Shown here: piece by piece, positions 17,509 to 27,044 of the stretch
Layout of the letters: the number at the start of each line of letters is the position of its first letter
Numbering within the stretch: position 1 is the first letter of the stretch
Source of the DNA: Microvirga antarctica
GTDB lineage: Bacteria > Pseudomonadota > Alphaproteobacteria > Rhizobiales > Beijerinckiaceae
Length of the DNA stretch: 64,000 nucleotides
Assembly (NCBI RefSeq): GCF_017921815.1
Contig: NZ_JAGEMM010000002.1
Coordinates: 434,001-498,000, forward strand
Reading direction: 5' to 3'
Notes under the pieces: generated by a model
The model's input: only the letters and a program-made list of their open reading frames with translations
What the model was told of the DNA's origin: nothing
Databases searched by the model: none
Translations under genes and position numbers: made by a program

Positions 17509-19392
17509 TTATTCCGCCCTGGCGGTGATATCCAGCTTGTCGAATGCAGCCTTCGGGTCGTCGAACGACAGCGCCTCGACGACGCCCAGGCCCGACGGGT
17601 CCTTGGTCTTCGCGCTGATCATGAGGAGGCCCGGCTTGGCGACGAACCGGGCGATGGCCTGGCTAAGGCGCGAGGCCTGTTCAGAGTTCCCGATCAGCGA
17701 TGGCACGACGATTGCCGCACCCATGCCGTAGGTCTGGCGCAGGGATTCCGGCGTCGTCTTTTCTTCCTTGGCCGTCTTGGCGATGAAGCGTTCAAACAGA
17801 CCCTTGTTTTCAAGACGCAGATCGAGACTCTTGATGCGGGCTGCCATGAAGGCGACGGTCGCGACGGCGGTGTCGGGATCGAACACGTCCTTGGTGATGT
17901 TGCCGAGGCTGCCCGACAGGGCGAGATTGGCCATGTCCGCGCCCTGGAACGACAGGTCGCGCAAATTGAATTCTCCGCTCCCCTCGCTCCACTGCCCGGC
18001 CATGGCGAAGGACATGTCGACGTTCTTGTAGCCCAGTGCCAGCAGATCCTTCAGACCGTCGGCCTCACTCGTTGCAGGGAGCGCGACCGTCAGGTTCTGC
18101 AGAGCGAACCGCAAGTTGGTGGGAATGCCATTGACCGGTTGGTCGGCCAGGAACTCGATTGAGCGGATCGCCGAGCGCACCTTGTTCGTCTTCCCGGGAA
18201 CGCCGGGCGTGAACGTGCTGCCGACTGACGGCGTCAGAGAATCGATATCGATGCCCTCGATTTTCACGGCGCCGAGCGTGGGGGTGAGGCTGCGCAGGGT
18301 CGCGGCGTCCACATCTTCGAACGACTTGCCCCGAAGCTTCTTCAGTCCCTCAATGGTCGGCGTCAGCGAGAAACCCGTCATCGCCATGCCGGCGATGGCC
18401 ACCCGGGTCTTGGGCTCGACGATTTCGAACCCCTCCATCCGCGATTCGCCCGGCTGCGTGGCGGTCGCGCCGCGATAGGACATCCGGCCGATCCTGGCCG
18501 TTGTTCCAGGCTGGGCCTTGCCGCCCGTCATGGTGAAGTCGGTGGCCTCGATGGAGCCGATTTCAAAGCTGCCCAGGAAATCGGCAATCGTGGCGATGAG
18601 ACGGCTCTGCTGGTCCGGGGACAGGTCATCTTTGCCCGACACCTCCGCGAGGAAGGCCGACCCGCCGACCCACGAATCGGCGATGGGCCGGGCCATGAAA
18701 TCGCGGCCGGAAATACGACCCACCTTCACGATGCCATCCTGGCCGCTGTCCACGGCAATGCCGTCAACGGAGAATGCGCCATGGATCCGCGCGAAGGGAT
18801 TGTCTCCTGCCGGGGCTTTCGTTTCGTACACGCGAATGAGCGCCGGGATGTCGAGGGCGCTGATCGCGGCGCGACCGTAATTGAACGTCGATTTGATTTT
18901 ACCGCTGGTGATTTGCCCGACAGTGGCCTCGGCCACGACCTCTGAGACCCGCCCCTCTTTGACGTCGCTCAGAACGACGTTTCGATAGGTAACCGTCTGC
19001 GTCTCGGGGCCGACCTTCTCAACGGCTTTGAGCTCGGGGATGCGGATCTGCTGGGCGTTGAGACGGGCCAGCCGAACCGCGAAGGGTTCCGATGAGGTCT
19101 TCGACAGGAGGGCGTCGATATCGCCTCTGGAGGACGTGAGGCCCGAGAACTCGATCCGCTTGGCCTGATATCCCGTGGTGCCGGATGTCAGGGTGACATT
19201 GTCCAGGGTGAGGGTGTTGGCGCTCTGGGCAAAAGCGACATTCCAGAGCGGCGCCCGGATCGCGCCCACGGAAAGGGTGCCACCATCGAACTCAGTCGCC
19301 AGGTTGTGGCCGACCGTCGGCTCCCATTGCCAGGCCGAAAATCCGATGATGGCTGCAAGGCCGCTCAGGCCGCACCGAGTCAGTCGCTTCAT
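17509..19392 (-). CDS. Exported protein of unknown function, 627 residues
   Basis: I do not recognise a family. The protein starts with a probable signal peptide (MKRLTRCGLSGLAAIIGFSA) and has no other clear membrane helix. The body is rich in alternating hydrophobic and charged residues. It has recurring beta-like blocks such as RIEFSGLTSSRGDIDAL, FEIGSIEATDFTMTGGK, VAIAGMAMTGFSLTP and AVKIEGIDIDSLTPSVG, which suggest a repetitive beta-rich, AsmA-like or lipid-binding fold in the periplasm. The C-terminal part is more helical (LFERFIAKTAKEEKTTPESL, ARFVAKPGLLMISA). The ATG at 19392 is chosen because it begins the signal peptide. Longer frames run into the next gene. It is convergent with maeB, 18 bases apart. 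It lies downstream of erpA on the same strand, but a functional link is not evident. Confidence 0.85.
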   Translation of the reverse strand: MKRLTRCGLSGLAAIIGFSAWQWEPTVGHNLATEFDGGTLSVGAIRAPLWNVAFAQSANTLTLDNVTLTSGTTGYQAKRIEFSGLTSSRGDIDALLSKTSSEPFAVRLARLNAQQIRIPELKAVEKVGPETQTVTYRNVVLSDVKEGRVSEVVAEATVGQITSGKIKSTFNYGRAAISALDIPALIRVYETKAPAGDNPFARIHGAFSVDGIAVDSGQDGIVKVGRISGRDFMARPIADSWVGGSAFLAEVSGKDDLSPDQQSRLIATIADFLGSFEIGSIEATDFTMTGGKAQPGTTARIGRMSYRGATATQPGESRMEGFEIVEPKTRVAIAGMAMTGFSLTPTIEGLKKLRGKSFEDVDAATLRSLTPTLGAVKIEGIDIDSLTPSVGSTFTPGVPGKTNKVRSAIRSIEFLADQPVNGIPTNLRFALQNLTVALPATSEADGLKDLLALGYKNVDMSFAMAGQWSEGSGEFNLRDLSFQGADMANLALSGSLGNITKDVFDPDTAVATVAFMAARIKSLDLRLENKGLFERFIAKTAKEEKTTPESLRQTYGMGAAIVVPSLIGNSEQASRLSQAIARFVAKPGLLMISAKTKDPSGLGVVEALSFDDPKAAFDKLDITARAE

Positions 19393-19477
19393 GGGGCCCC
19401 CTCCGGCCAAAGAAAATCGGCGCCGGGATGGCGCCGAACTGTGTATCAAATGATCCGTCTGGATGCGAGGGCGGAGT

Positions 19478-19804
19478 TTAGAGCGAAAACGACGTCCCGC
19501 AGCCGCACGACGCAGTCGCGTGGGGGTTTTCGATCTTGAACGACTGGCCCATGAGATCGTCGACGAAATCGATGACCGAGCCGTCGATGTATTGGATCGA
19601 CACGTCGTCGACCAGGACCGTCGCGCCGTCCCGCTCGATGACGAGGTCGGCATCCTGCCGGTCGGCATCGACATCGAACGCGTATTGAAAGCCCGAACAG
19701 CCGCCGCCATTCACGCTGATGCGCAGCATTGAGCCTTCCGGCTCGGCCTGCATGATTTCGTTGATCCGTCGCGCGGCGCGCTCGGTCAGGGTAATGTCGC
19801 TCAT
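19478..19804 (-). CDS. erpA: A-type iron-sulfur cluster carrier (ErpA/IscA family)
   Basis: Carries Fe-S clusters to apoproteins in the cytoplasm. The 108-residue protein has the HesB/IscA fold with all three conserved cysteines: one in VNGGGCSGFQYAF and two in the C-terminal SCGCGTSFSL. The isolated location, outside suf or isc clusters, and the sequence around LVDDVSIQYIDGSVIDFV favour ErpA over SufA or IscA, although the subfamily call is not certain. It is divergent from dgt, with a 94-base spacer. A plausible GGA ribosome binding site lies about 7 bases before the ATG. Confidence 0.9.
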   Translation of the reverse strand: MSDITLTERAARRINEIMQAEPEGSMLRISVNGGGCSGFQYAFDVDADRQDADLVIERDGATVLVDDVSIQYIDGSVIDFVDDLMGQSFKIENPHATASCGCGTSFSL

Positions 19805-19898
19805 CGTGGATCCAGTCCTCGGGCGGACGTTATCTTGGACAACGTCCTAAGAGCAAGGTAAGGGCCCGTCGAGGAAGCTTCAACCCGGGGGATGATGC

Positions 19899-21107
19899 GT
19901 GCGGCCCTTTGGCGAACGATGGCGGGCGCTTTATGCGAGCAATCCCTGGGAGAGCCGTGGCCGGCTCTATCCGGAAGCCGTGTCGCCCACCCGGAGCGAC
20001 TTCCAGCGCGATCGGGACCGGATCATCCATTCATCCGCCTTTCGCCGGCTCAAGCACAAGACCCAGGTCTTCGTCTATCATGAGGGCGACCACTTCCGGA
20101 CCCGCCTGACCCACACGCTCGAGGTCAGCCAGATCGCCCGGGCGCTCGCTCGCTCCCTGGGCCTGGACGAGGATCTGGCCGAGGCCCTGGCCCTCTCGCA
20201 CGATCTCGGCCACACGCCTTTCGGCCATACGGGCGAGGACGTGCTGGAGGCCTGCATGGCCGCCTACGGCGGGTTCGACCATAATGCCCAGGCGTTGCGG
20301 ATCGTCACCCGGCTGGAACGCCGTTATGCCGCTTATGACGGCCTGAATCTCACCTGGGAAACCCTCGAAGGGCTTGTCAAGCATAACGCCCCGCTCACCG
20401 ACGCGGCGGGACGGCCGACATTCCGCTACCGCAAGCGCGGCGTGCCGCTGGCGATCCTCGAATACAACGGCCTCCAGGATCTCGAATTGTCGACCCATGC
20501 GGGCGGGGAGGCCCAGGCGGCCGCCATCGCGGACGACATCGCCTACAATGCCCATGACATCGACGATGGGTTGAGGGCGGGGCTGTTTTCGATCGAGGCC
20601 CTGCGCGAGGTGGCGTTTCTCGACGATCTGCTGCGCGAGATCGATGCGCTGTATCCCGGGCTCGATCCGTCCCGGCGCATCCACGAACTCGTGCGCCGGG
20701 TCATCACCCGCTTCGTCGAGGACGTGGTGGCGGAGGCCGAGCGGCGGCTGGGCCTGCTTTGCCCGGACAGCGCCGCGGCAATCCGCGGTGCTGGGGAAAC
20801 GACCATCTGCTTCTCCGCTGCCCTCCAGGCGGCCGACGCGGCGATCAAGGGTTTCCTCTATCCGCACATGTACCGCCACCCCAAGGTCATGGCCGTCCGC
20901 AAGGAAGCCGATGCGGTACTGAACGACCTTTTTGCGCGGTTCATGGGCGATCCGACGGCGATGCCGGACGAGTGGCATGACGGCGTGGCGCGCGACGACA
21001 CGCCCCGGCTGGCGCGCCGGGTGGCTGACTACATCGCCGGAATGACCGACCGTTATGCGCTCCTCGAGCACCGCCGCCTGTTTGACGTCACGCCGGACTT
21101 GCGCTAG
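19899..21107 (+). CDS. dgt: Deoxyguanosinetriphosphate triphosphohydrolase-like protein
   Basis: HD-domain dNTP triphosphohydrolase that degrades dNTPs to nucleosides and triphosphate, controlling the nucleotide pool. The 402-residue protein carries the start block [20 protein letters not shown], the first metal His in [15 protein letters not shown] (about residue 72), the HD pair in [17 protein letters not shown] (about residues 101-102), and the downstream Asp in [12 protein letters not shown]. It starts with GTG at 19899, the first start after an in-frame stop, behind GGGGGAT. Length is typical of the type-2 dGTPase-like family of alphaproteobacteria. argS follows 48 bases later. Confidence 0.94.
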   Translation: MRPFGERWRALYASNPWESRGRLYPEAVSPTRSDFQRDRDRIIHSSAFRRLKHKTQVFVYHEGDHFRTRLTHTLEVSQIARALARSLGLDEDLAEALALSHDLGHTPFGHTGEDVLEACMAAYGGFDHNAQALRIVTRLERRYAAYDGLNLTWETLEGLVKHNAPLTDAAGRPTFRYRKRGVPLAILEYNGLQDLELSTHAGGEAQAAAIADDIAYNAHDIDDGLRAGLFSIEALREVAFLDDLLREIDALYPGLDPSRRIHELVRRVITRFVEDVVAEAERRLGLLCPDSAAAIRGAGETTICFSAALQAADAAIKGFLYPHMYRHPKVMAVRKEADAVLNDLFARFMGDPTAMPDEWHDGVARDDTPRLARRVADYIAGMTDRYALLEHRRLFDVTPDLR

Positions 21108-21155
21108 GCGCGCCAAAGCTTTCAAGGGCTCGTGGCCCTATCGAGATTGAACCTG

Positions 21156-22916
21156 ATGAACATTTTCGGTCTGTTTGAGAAACGTGTTGCCGACGCCCTC
21201 GGCCGGCTCGCCGCAGCAGGCCAGATTCCGGCCGGTCTCGATTCGAGCCGCGTGGTGGTGGAGCCGCCTCGCGACAGCACGCACGGGGACCTGTCCACCA
21301 ACGCCGCCATGGTTCTGGCCAAGGAAGCGCGGATGAATCCCCGCGCCCTCGCCGATTTGCTCGTGGCCGATCTCGCCGGCGATCCGCGCATCGTGAAAGT
21401 CGATATTGCCGGCCCGGGCTTCATCAACATCAAGCTCGAAGCCCACGTCCTGCACGAAATCCTGCGGGCCGCCGTCCTCGACACGGACGGATTCGGCCGC
21501 AGCGGGCAGGGGGGAGGCGTGCCGGTGAATGTGGAATTCGTGTCGGCCAATCCCACCGGGCCCATGCATGTGGGCCACGGCCGGGGCGCCGTCTTCGGCG
21601 ACGCGTTGTCGGAGCTGCTGCACTATGCCGGCCACAAGGTCAGCCGCGAATATTACATCAATGACGCCGGCGCCCAGGTCGATGTGCTGGCCCGGTCGGC
21701 CTATCTGCGCTACCGCGAGGCGCTGGGCGAGGATATCGGCGCGGTGCCGGAGGGGCTCTATCCGGGTGATTACCTCAAGCCGGTGGGGGAACGCCTCGCC
21801 CGGGAGCATGGCGACAGCCTGCTCGGCAAGACAGAGGCGGAATGGCTGCCGCTCGTCCGCAACGTGGCGATCGACGCCATGATGGACATGATCCGCGAGG
21901 ATCTGGCAGCCCTCGACATTCATCACGATGTCTTTTTCTCGGAGCGCTCCCTGCAGGAAAATGATGGCGGCGCGGTTGCCCGCACGATCGCTGAACTGCG
22001 CGAACGCGATCTCGTCTATATGGGCCGGCTTGCGCCGCCGAAGGGCCAGAAGGACGAGGACTGGGACGACCGGGAGCAGCTTCTGTTCCGCGCCACCGCC
22101 TTCGGCGACGAGGTCGACCGGCCGCTTTTGAAATCCGACGGATCGTTCACCTATTTCGCCTCGGATATCGCCTATCACCGCTCCAAGTTCGAGCGCGGCT
22201 TCGCCTCGATGATCGATGTGTGGGGCGCCGATCACGGCGGCTACGTCAAGAGGATGCAGGCCGCCGTGAAAGCCGTCACCGACAACAAGGGCGATCTCGA
22301 CGTCAAGCTGTGCCAGCTCGTGAAGCTTTTGCGCGACGGCGAGCCTGTCAAAATGTCCAAGCGTTCCGGCGACTTCGTGACGTTGCGTGAAGTGGTGGAT
22401 GAAGTGGGTCGTGACGCTGTCCGCTTCATGATGCTGTTTCGCAAGAATGACGCGACGCTCGACTTCGACCTCGCCAAGGTCGTCGAGCAGTCGAAGGACA
22501 ATCCGGTCTTTTATGTCCAATACGCCCATGCGCGGTGCGCCTCGGTTCTTCGGCAGGCCGGCGAGGCATTTCCGAACGCGGACCTCTCGCCGAAGGCTCT
22601 GGCCGGCTCTGATCTGTCGATTCTCACTGACGATGCGGAACGCGACGTGATTCACCGGATCGCGCAATTTCCGCGGATGATCGAGGCCGCGGCCCTCGCG
22701 CACGAGCCTCATCGTGCGGCATTCTACCTCTATGATCTCGCCAGCGCGTTCCATTCTTTGTGGAATAAGGGCAAAGACTTGCCGCAATTACGCTTTGTTA
22801 ATCAAACTGATGAAGATTCAACGAAAGCGAGACTCGCTGTTGTGTATGCCCTCAAGGGCGTCCTGGCGTCTGGTCTGGCTATCCTGGGCGTGACGGCTCC
22901 CGACGAAATGCGTTAG
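21156..22916 (+). CDS. argS: Arginyl-tRNA synthetase
   Basis: Class I synthetase charging tRNA(Arg). The roughly 586-residue protein has the N-terminal Add-1 domain, a HIGH-type signature [12 protein letters not shown] preceded by [10 protein letters not shown], and a KMSKS-type loop [12 protein letters not shown]. It ends with the helical anticodon-binding DALR domain. The ATG at 21156 ([11 protein letters not shown]) matches the usual ArgRS start and is preferred to the GTG at 21132. It follows dgt on the same strand and precedes the SPOR gene, a gene order common in Hyphomicrobiales. Confidence 0.95.
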   Translation: MNIFGLFEKRVADALGRLAAAGQIPAGLDSSRVVVEPPRDSTHGDLSTNAAMVLAKEARMNPRALADLLVADLAGDPRIVKVDIAGPGFINIKLEAHVLHEILRAAVLDTDGFGRSGQGGGVPVNVEFVSANPTGPMHVGHGRGAVFGDALSELLHYAGHKVSREYYINDAGAQVDVLARSAYLRYREALGEDIGAVPEGLYPGDYLKPVGERLAREHGDSLLGKTEAEWLPLVRNVAIDAMMDMIREDLAALDIHHDVFFSERSLQENDGGAVARTIAELRERDLVYMGRLAPPKGQKDEDWDDREQLLFRATAFGDEVDRPLLKSDGSFTYFASDIAYHRSKFERGFASMIDVWGADHGGYVKRMQAAVKAVTDNKGDLDVKLCQLVKLLRDGEPVKMSKRSGDFVTLREVVDEVGRDAVRFMMLFRKNDATLDFDLAKVVEQSKDNPVFYVQYAHARCASVLRQAGEAFPNADLSPKALAGSDLSILTDDAERDVIHRIAQFPRMIEAAALAHEPHRAAFYLYDLASAFHSLWNKGKDLPQLRFVNQTDEDSTKARLAVVYALKGVLASGLAILGVTAPDEMR

Positions 22917-23020
22917 ATTGCCCGGAACGGAATATCGTTTCTGGTGTAGCGCTCGGAAGCCGTTCCGTCGTGCCGACGCAGCCGCCATCGCGGGCGTCGG
23001 ATTACCGGAGGTTCGGCGCT

Positions 23021-24409
23021 ATGAGCGGAACACAGAAGCCCCATTTCGCGGTCGATCTGAATGAGATCGAGCGCCAACTCGCGCAGGCCCAATCGGGCGC
23101 GCCAGCGCCATCGGTCGGCCATCGTCACGATCCGCTCGCGGATCTGGCCCGGATCGGCGGGCAGGACGATCCCTTCGCGTCCCTGCTCTCCAACGAGCCG
23201 TCCCGTTCCCGCGGCGGGGCTCAGGCGTCCCACGATCAGCTTTTCGCGGTGCGTGGCGATGTCGCACCTGCGGCGGCGTTCGACCCGTATGGCCGGCGAG
23301 AGCCGACGGGTTACGACTATGAGGATGACGCCCACCATGCCCAGCATGCGGCAGCGACCCGGGCCCTGCCGGACGGCTATGCCTATCAGCAGCCGGCGGC
23401 CGTAGACCCGGCCGCCTGCGACCCCCAGGCCTATGACCAGGGCGGCTACGCCCAGGATTATTACGACGGCCAGGCCGCCCCGCAGGCCGCTTCTTACGAT
23501 GAGGCAGCCTACGCGCCGCCGCCGCGAGGCCGGTCGCGCAAGGCTGCGCTTGCCTTAGGCGCGGTTCTTGGCGTGGTGGTGATCGGCGGGGCCGGCGCGT
23601 TCGTCCTGGGCGGTCGTTCGTCCGCGGTGAGCAGCGGCGAGCCTCCGCTGATCGCGGCGAGCAACGAGCCGATCAAGGTCGCGCCGCAGAACCCCGGCGG
23701 TGTCGAGATTCCAAACCAGAACAAGCAGATCTACGAGCGTGCGCAGAGCGGCGAGACCAAGGTGGTGAGCAATTCCGAGCAGCCTGTCGACGTGAAGCAG
23801 ACGGTTCGCATGAATGGCGGTGCCGTTGCGGAATCCACCGGCTCGGCCGGCCCCGCGCATCCGCCGGCCGCTCCCGGTCTCAATCTGGGTGAGCCCAAGA
23901 AGGTCCGCACCATCGCCATCAGGCCGGACGGCACCCTGGCGCGCCAGGACACCGAGGCGAAAGCGCCCGTCGCGGCTCCGGCCGCCATGACGATGCCGGC
24001 TGGCGCGGCACCGCCCGCAGCCCCCCGGGCTGCCGCAACGACTCCGGCGGCAAAGCCCGTAGCGGTCGCTTCCGCCGAGACCCCGGCCGCAGCGCCGCAG
24101 CGCGTGGCGTCGATCCAGCCGACGGCTCCTGCAGCCACGGCCGGCGCGACGACGTCAGAGGCTTCCGTCAGCGGCTTCTCGGTTCAGCTTGCCGTGCGGG
24201 GCACCGAAAAGGAGGCGCAATCCGCTTTCAGCCAGTTCCAGAAGAAATATCCGGAGCTGGCCGGGCAGGTCGCGATGATTCGCAAGGCCGAGGTCAACGG
24301 CAACACGGTCTTCCGCGTCCGCGCCGGGCCGATGTCCCGCGACGACGCGTCCTCCCTCTGCTCGTCCGTGCAGGGCCAGGGCGGCCAGTGCTTCGTCGCC
24401 AAGAACTGA
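23021..24409 (+). CDS. SPOR-domain inner-membrane protein
   Basis: A bitopic envelope protein with a C-terminal SPOR domain, which binds denuded glycan strands at the division septum. The 462-residue protein has a cytoplasmic N-terminus rich in Tyr, Asp and Gln, one membrane helix (about residues 174-197, ALALGAVLGVVVIGGAGAFV), and a long periplasmic Ala/Pro-rich linker. The SPOR domain runs from about residue 385 (SGFSVQLAVRGTEKEAQSAF) to GGQCFVAKN. The ATG at 23021 has GGAGG 9 bases upstream and is preferred to the GTG at 22970. It lies between argS and nagZ, so a role in peptidoglycan turnover or division fits the neighbourhood. Confidence 0.9.
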   Translation: MSGTQKPHFAVDLNEIERQLAQAQSGAPAPSVGHRHDPLADLARIGGQDDPFASLLSNEPSRSRGGAQASHDQLFAVRGDVAPAAAFDPYGRREPTGYDYEDDAHHAQHAAATRALPDGYAYQQPAAVDPAACDPQAYDQGGYAQDYYDGQAAPQAASYDEAAYAPPPRGRSRKAALALGAVLGVVVIGGAGAFVLGGRSSAVSSGEPPLIAASNEPIKVAPQNPGGVEIPNQNKQIYERAQSGETKVVSNSEQPVDVKQTVRMNGGAVAESTGSAGPAHPPAAPGLNLGEPKKVRTIAIRPDGTLARQDTEAKAPVAAPAAMTMPAGAAPPAAPRAAATTPAAKPVAVASAETPAAAPQRVASIQPTAPAATAGATTSEASVSGFSVQLAVRGTEKEAQSAFSQFQKKYPELAGQVAMIRKAEVNGNTVFRVRAGPMSRDDASSLCSSVQGQGGQCFVAKN

Positions 24410-24475
24410 GTTGGCTTTCCGGACCGTCGAAGGCCGCGGCTTGACCGGGCCCGACAGGAACCGTAAGGCGCGGGC

Positions 24476-25492
24476 ATGATCTCCCGCGCCTTGATTGCCG
24501 GATGTTCCGGATTGACCCTCAGCCCCGATGAAGCGGCCTTCTACAGGGACGCGTCGCCCTGGGGCTTCATTCTCTTCAAGCGCAATATCGACTCCCCCGG
24601 GCAGGTGCGAGCTCTTTGCACCGCCCTGCGGGACACCGTCGGATGGGACGCGCCTATCCTCATCGACCAGGAGGGCGGCCGGGTTCAGCGGATGGGTCCG
24701 CCGCACTGGCCCAAATACCCCTCTGGCCGTGTCTACGGAAACCTTCACGCCAGCGACCCGCTGCTCGGCCGGGAAATCGTTCGCCTCGGCGCACGGCTGA
24801 TGGCGCATGACCTGAAAGCCGTCGGCATCACTGTTGACTGCATGCCGGTTCTCGATGTCCCCACCGAGGGAGCGCACGACGTCATCGGTGACCGTGCCTA
24901 TGGGCGGACGCCCGAACAGGTGGCCGTGCTCGGACGGGCCGCCGCCGAGGGATTGCTCGCGGGCGGCGTCCTGCCCGTCATCAAGCACATGCCCGGACAT
25001 GGCCGGGCCGGCGCGGACAGCCATCTCGCCCTGCCGATCGTCGATGCGTCGCGCGCGGATCTCGAACAGCATGATTTCGCGCCGTTCCGCATGTTGAGCG
25101 ACATGCCTCTCGCGATGACCGCCCATGTGGTCTACACGGCCCTCGACCGCGACGGGCCGGCCACGACCTCGCGCATTGTCATGGACGAGGTCGTGCGCGG
25201 CCATCTCCAGTATGACGGCCTTGTCATGACCGACGATCTTTCGATGCGGGCGCTGAGCGGGACGTTCCGGGAGAAGACGGAGGCGGCCTTCGCCGCAGGC
25301 TGCGACATGGCTCTCCATTGCAACGGCGTCATGGACGAGATGGCGGCGGTCGCGGATGCGGCCCCGCTGCTGTCGGGAGACGCCCTGCGGCGCGCCGACG
25401 CGGCGCTCCAGCGGGTCCGCCACGAGCCTGAGCCGCTCGATCCTGTGGACGCCCGGGCCCGGCTTGACGCCGCGCTTGCGATGGTCGCCTAA
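24476..25492 (+). CDS. nagZ: Beta-N-acetylhexosaminidase NagZ (GH3)
   Basis: Cytoplasmic glycoside hydrolase that removes GlcNAc from anhydromuropeptides during peptidoglycan recycling. The 338-residue protein has the GH3 barrel with DQEGGRVQRMGPPHWPKYPS, the catalytic His loop KHMPGHGRAGADSH, the TAHVVYTALD block and the nucleophile Asp in LVMTDDLSMRAL. There is no signal peptide, consistent with cytosolic recycling. It follows the SPOR protein and precedes scpAB on the same strand, with small gaps. Confidence 0.94.
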   Translation: MISRALIAGCSGLTLSPDEAAFYRDASPWGFILFKRNIDSPGQVRALCTALRDTVGWDAPILIDQEGGRVQRMGPPHWPKYPSGRVYGNLHASDPLLGREIVRLGARLMAHDLKAVGITVDCMPVLDVPTEGAHDVIGDRAYGRTPEQVAVLGRAAAEGLLAGGVLPVIKHMPGHGRAGADSHLALPIVDASRADLEQHDFAPFRMLSDMPLAMTAHVVYTALDRDGPATTSRIVMDEVVRGHLQYDGLVMTDDLSMRALSGTFREKTEAAFAAGCDMALHCNGVMDEMAAVADAAPLLSGDALRRADAALQRVRHEPEPLDPVDARARLDAALAMVA

Positions 25493-25534
25493 GGGGCGGA
25501 AGCTGCGAATCAGCAGATCTGGGTTGATGGATTG

Positions 25535-26335
25535 ATGGCGAACGTACTTCCCTTCGAGGATGTCGAACGCGTCGAGCGAGCGGACGGGGAACCGGCGCTC
25601 CTCGTGGATGTGGACGGATTCGAAGGCCCGCTCGACCTGTTGCTCGAACTCGCCCGGCGGCAGAAGGTCGATCTGCACAAGATCTCGATCCTCGCGCTGG
25701 CTGAGCAATACATCGCCTTCATCGAGGCCGCCCGGCGCATGCGCCTCGAACTTGCGGCCGATTACCTGGTGATGGCCGCGTGGCTTGCCTATCTGAAATC
25801 TCGCCTCCTTCTCCCGGAGCCGCCAAAGGGCGAGGAACCCAGCGCCGAGGACCTTGCCACCGCGCTCGCGCTGCGCCTTCGCCGCCTCGAAGTGATCCGC
25901 GAAGCGGCCCGCAAGCTCGGAGAGCGCAACTGGCTCGGCCGTGACGTTTTCGGTCGCGGAGCGCCCGAAGCGGTCGTCGTCCACAAGGATTCACAGTATC
26001 AGGCGACTCTTTACGACCTGCTGGCGGCCTATGCCCGGCAGCGGCAGAAGCAGTTCAACGCCCGGGTGCAACTGCATCAGCGCAATGTGTGGTCCCTGGC
26101 CGAGGCGCGGGAAGCGCTGGAGCGCCTTGTGGGCCATCTGAAGGACTGGACCAGCCTCGATGCCTATCTGATGACCTACATGGTCGAGCCTGCCATGCGC
26201 CCGACCATTCTCGCCTCGACATTGTCCGCGACCCTCGAAATGGTGCGCGAGGGAAAACTGAGCGTCCGCCAGGAAAAGGCATTCGCCCCCGTCTGGGTGA
26301 GGGCCGTGCCGGACCCGGCGGATGCAGGAGCCTGA
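25535..26335 (+). CDS. scpA: Segregation and condensation protein A
   Basis: Kleisin subunit that bridges the SMC ATPase heads and binds ScpB in chromosome condensation. The 266-residue protein has the kleisin N-terminal block VDGFEGPLDLLLELARRQKV followed by YLVMAAWLAYLKSRLLLPEP, and a C-terminal winged-helix region. The ATG at 25535 directly follows a TTG at 25532, so the exact start is uncertain by one codon. It ends 1 base before the chosen scpB start, consistent with an scpAB operon. Confidence 0.93.
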   Translation: MANVLPFEDVERVERADGEPALLVDVDGFEGPLDLLLELARRQKVDLHKISILALAEQYIAFIEAARRMRLELAADYLVMAAWLAYLKSRLLLPEPPKGEEPSAEDLATALALRLRRLEVIREAARKLGERNWLGRDVFGRGAPEAVVVHKDSQYQATLYDLLAAYARQRQKQFNARVQLHQRNVWSLAEAREALERLVGHLKDWTSLDAYLMTYMVEPAMRPTILASTLSATLEMVREGKLSVRQEKAFAPVWVRAVPDPADAGA

Positions 26336-26336
26336 G

Positions 26337-27044
26337 ATGGAAAGCATGAGGGAGGATGTCGCGGACGAGACCGAGATGGTCGACGCGCCTTCGGCCGGGC
26401 CGGACCGCGGCGAGGCCCTCCGCATCGCCGAGGCGCTTCTGTTCGCCTCGGCCGAACCGTTCAGCGTCGAGGAGCTTGCCGGTCGCCTGCCGGAAGGCGT
26501 CGACGTCGCGGCGATCCTCGACGAATTATCGGCGCAATATGCCGGGCGCGGGGTCAATCTGGTGCGCGTGTCGGGCCGCTGGGCCTTCCGGACTGCAAGC
26601 GATCTGTCCTTCGTTCTCGCCCGCGACGTCGTCGAACAGAAAAAGCTGTCGCGCGCCGCCATGGAGACATTGGCCATCGTCGCCTACCACCAGCCCGTGA
26701 CGCGGGCCGAAATCGAGGAAATTCGCGGCGTCGCAACCTCCAAAGGCACCCTCGATCTGCTGCTTGAGACCGGCTGGGTGCGCCTGCGCGGCCGCAGACG
26801 GGCGCCCGGACGCCCGGTCACCTACGGCACGACCCCCCATTTTCTCGACCATTTCGGGCTCGACGCCATCGACGACCTGCCCGGGCTCGAGGAACTGAAG
26901 GGCGCGGGCTTCCTGGAGGGGAGGGTCCCGTCCGACCTGTCCGTGCCGATCCCGTCCGACGACGATACGCTCCGGCCCGACGAGGATCCGCTCGACCAGG
27001 ATGACCTGTTCCTCCCCATGGAACTGGGGGACGGCGACGAATGA
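26337..27044 (+). CDS. scpB: Segregation and condensation protein B
   Basis: KITE-type winged-helix subunit of the SMC-ScpAB condensin. The 235-residue protein contains EALRIAEALLFASAEPFSVEE and the second winged-helix signature ETLAIVAYHQPVTRAEIEEI followed by RGRRRAPGRPVTYGTT. The C-terminal tail is strongly acidic. The ATG at 26337 has AGGAG 7 bases upstream, while the ATG at 26322 lies inside scpA. Its stop codon overlaps the start of the ABC ATPase gene (ATGA). Confidence 0.92.
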   Translation: MESMREDVADETEMVDAPSAGPDRGEALRIAEALLFASAEPFSVEELAGRLPEGVDVAAILDELSAQYAGRGVNLVRVSGRWAFRTASDLSFVLARDVVEQKKLSRAAMETLAIVAYHQPVTRAEIEEIRGVATSKGTLDLLLETGWVRLRGRRRAPGRPVTYGTTPHFLDHFGLDAIDDLPGLEELKGAGFLEGRVPSDLSVPIPSDDDTLRPDEDPLDQDDLFLPMELGDGDE

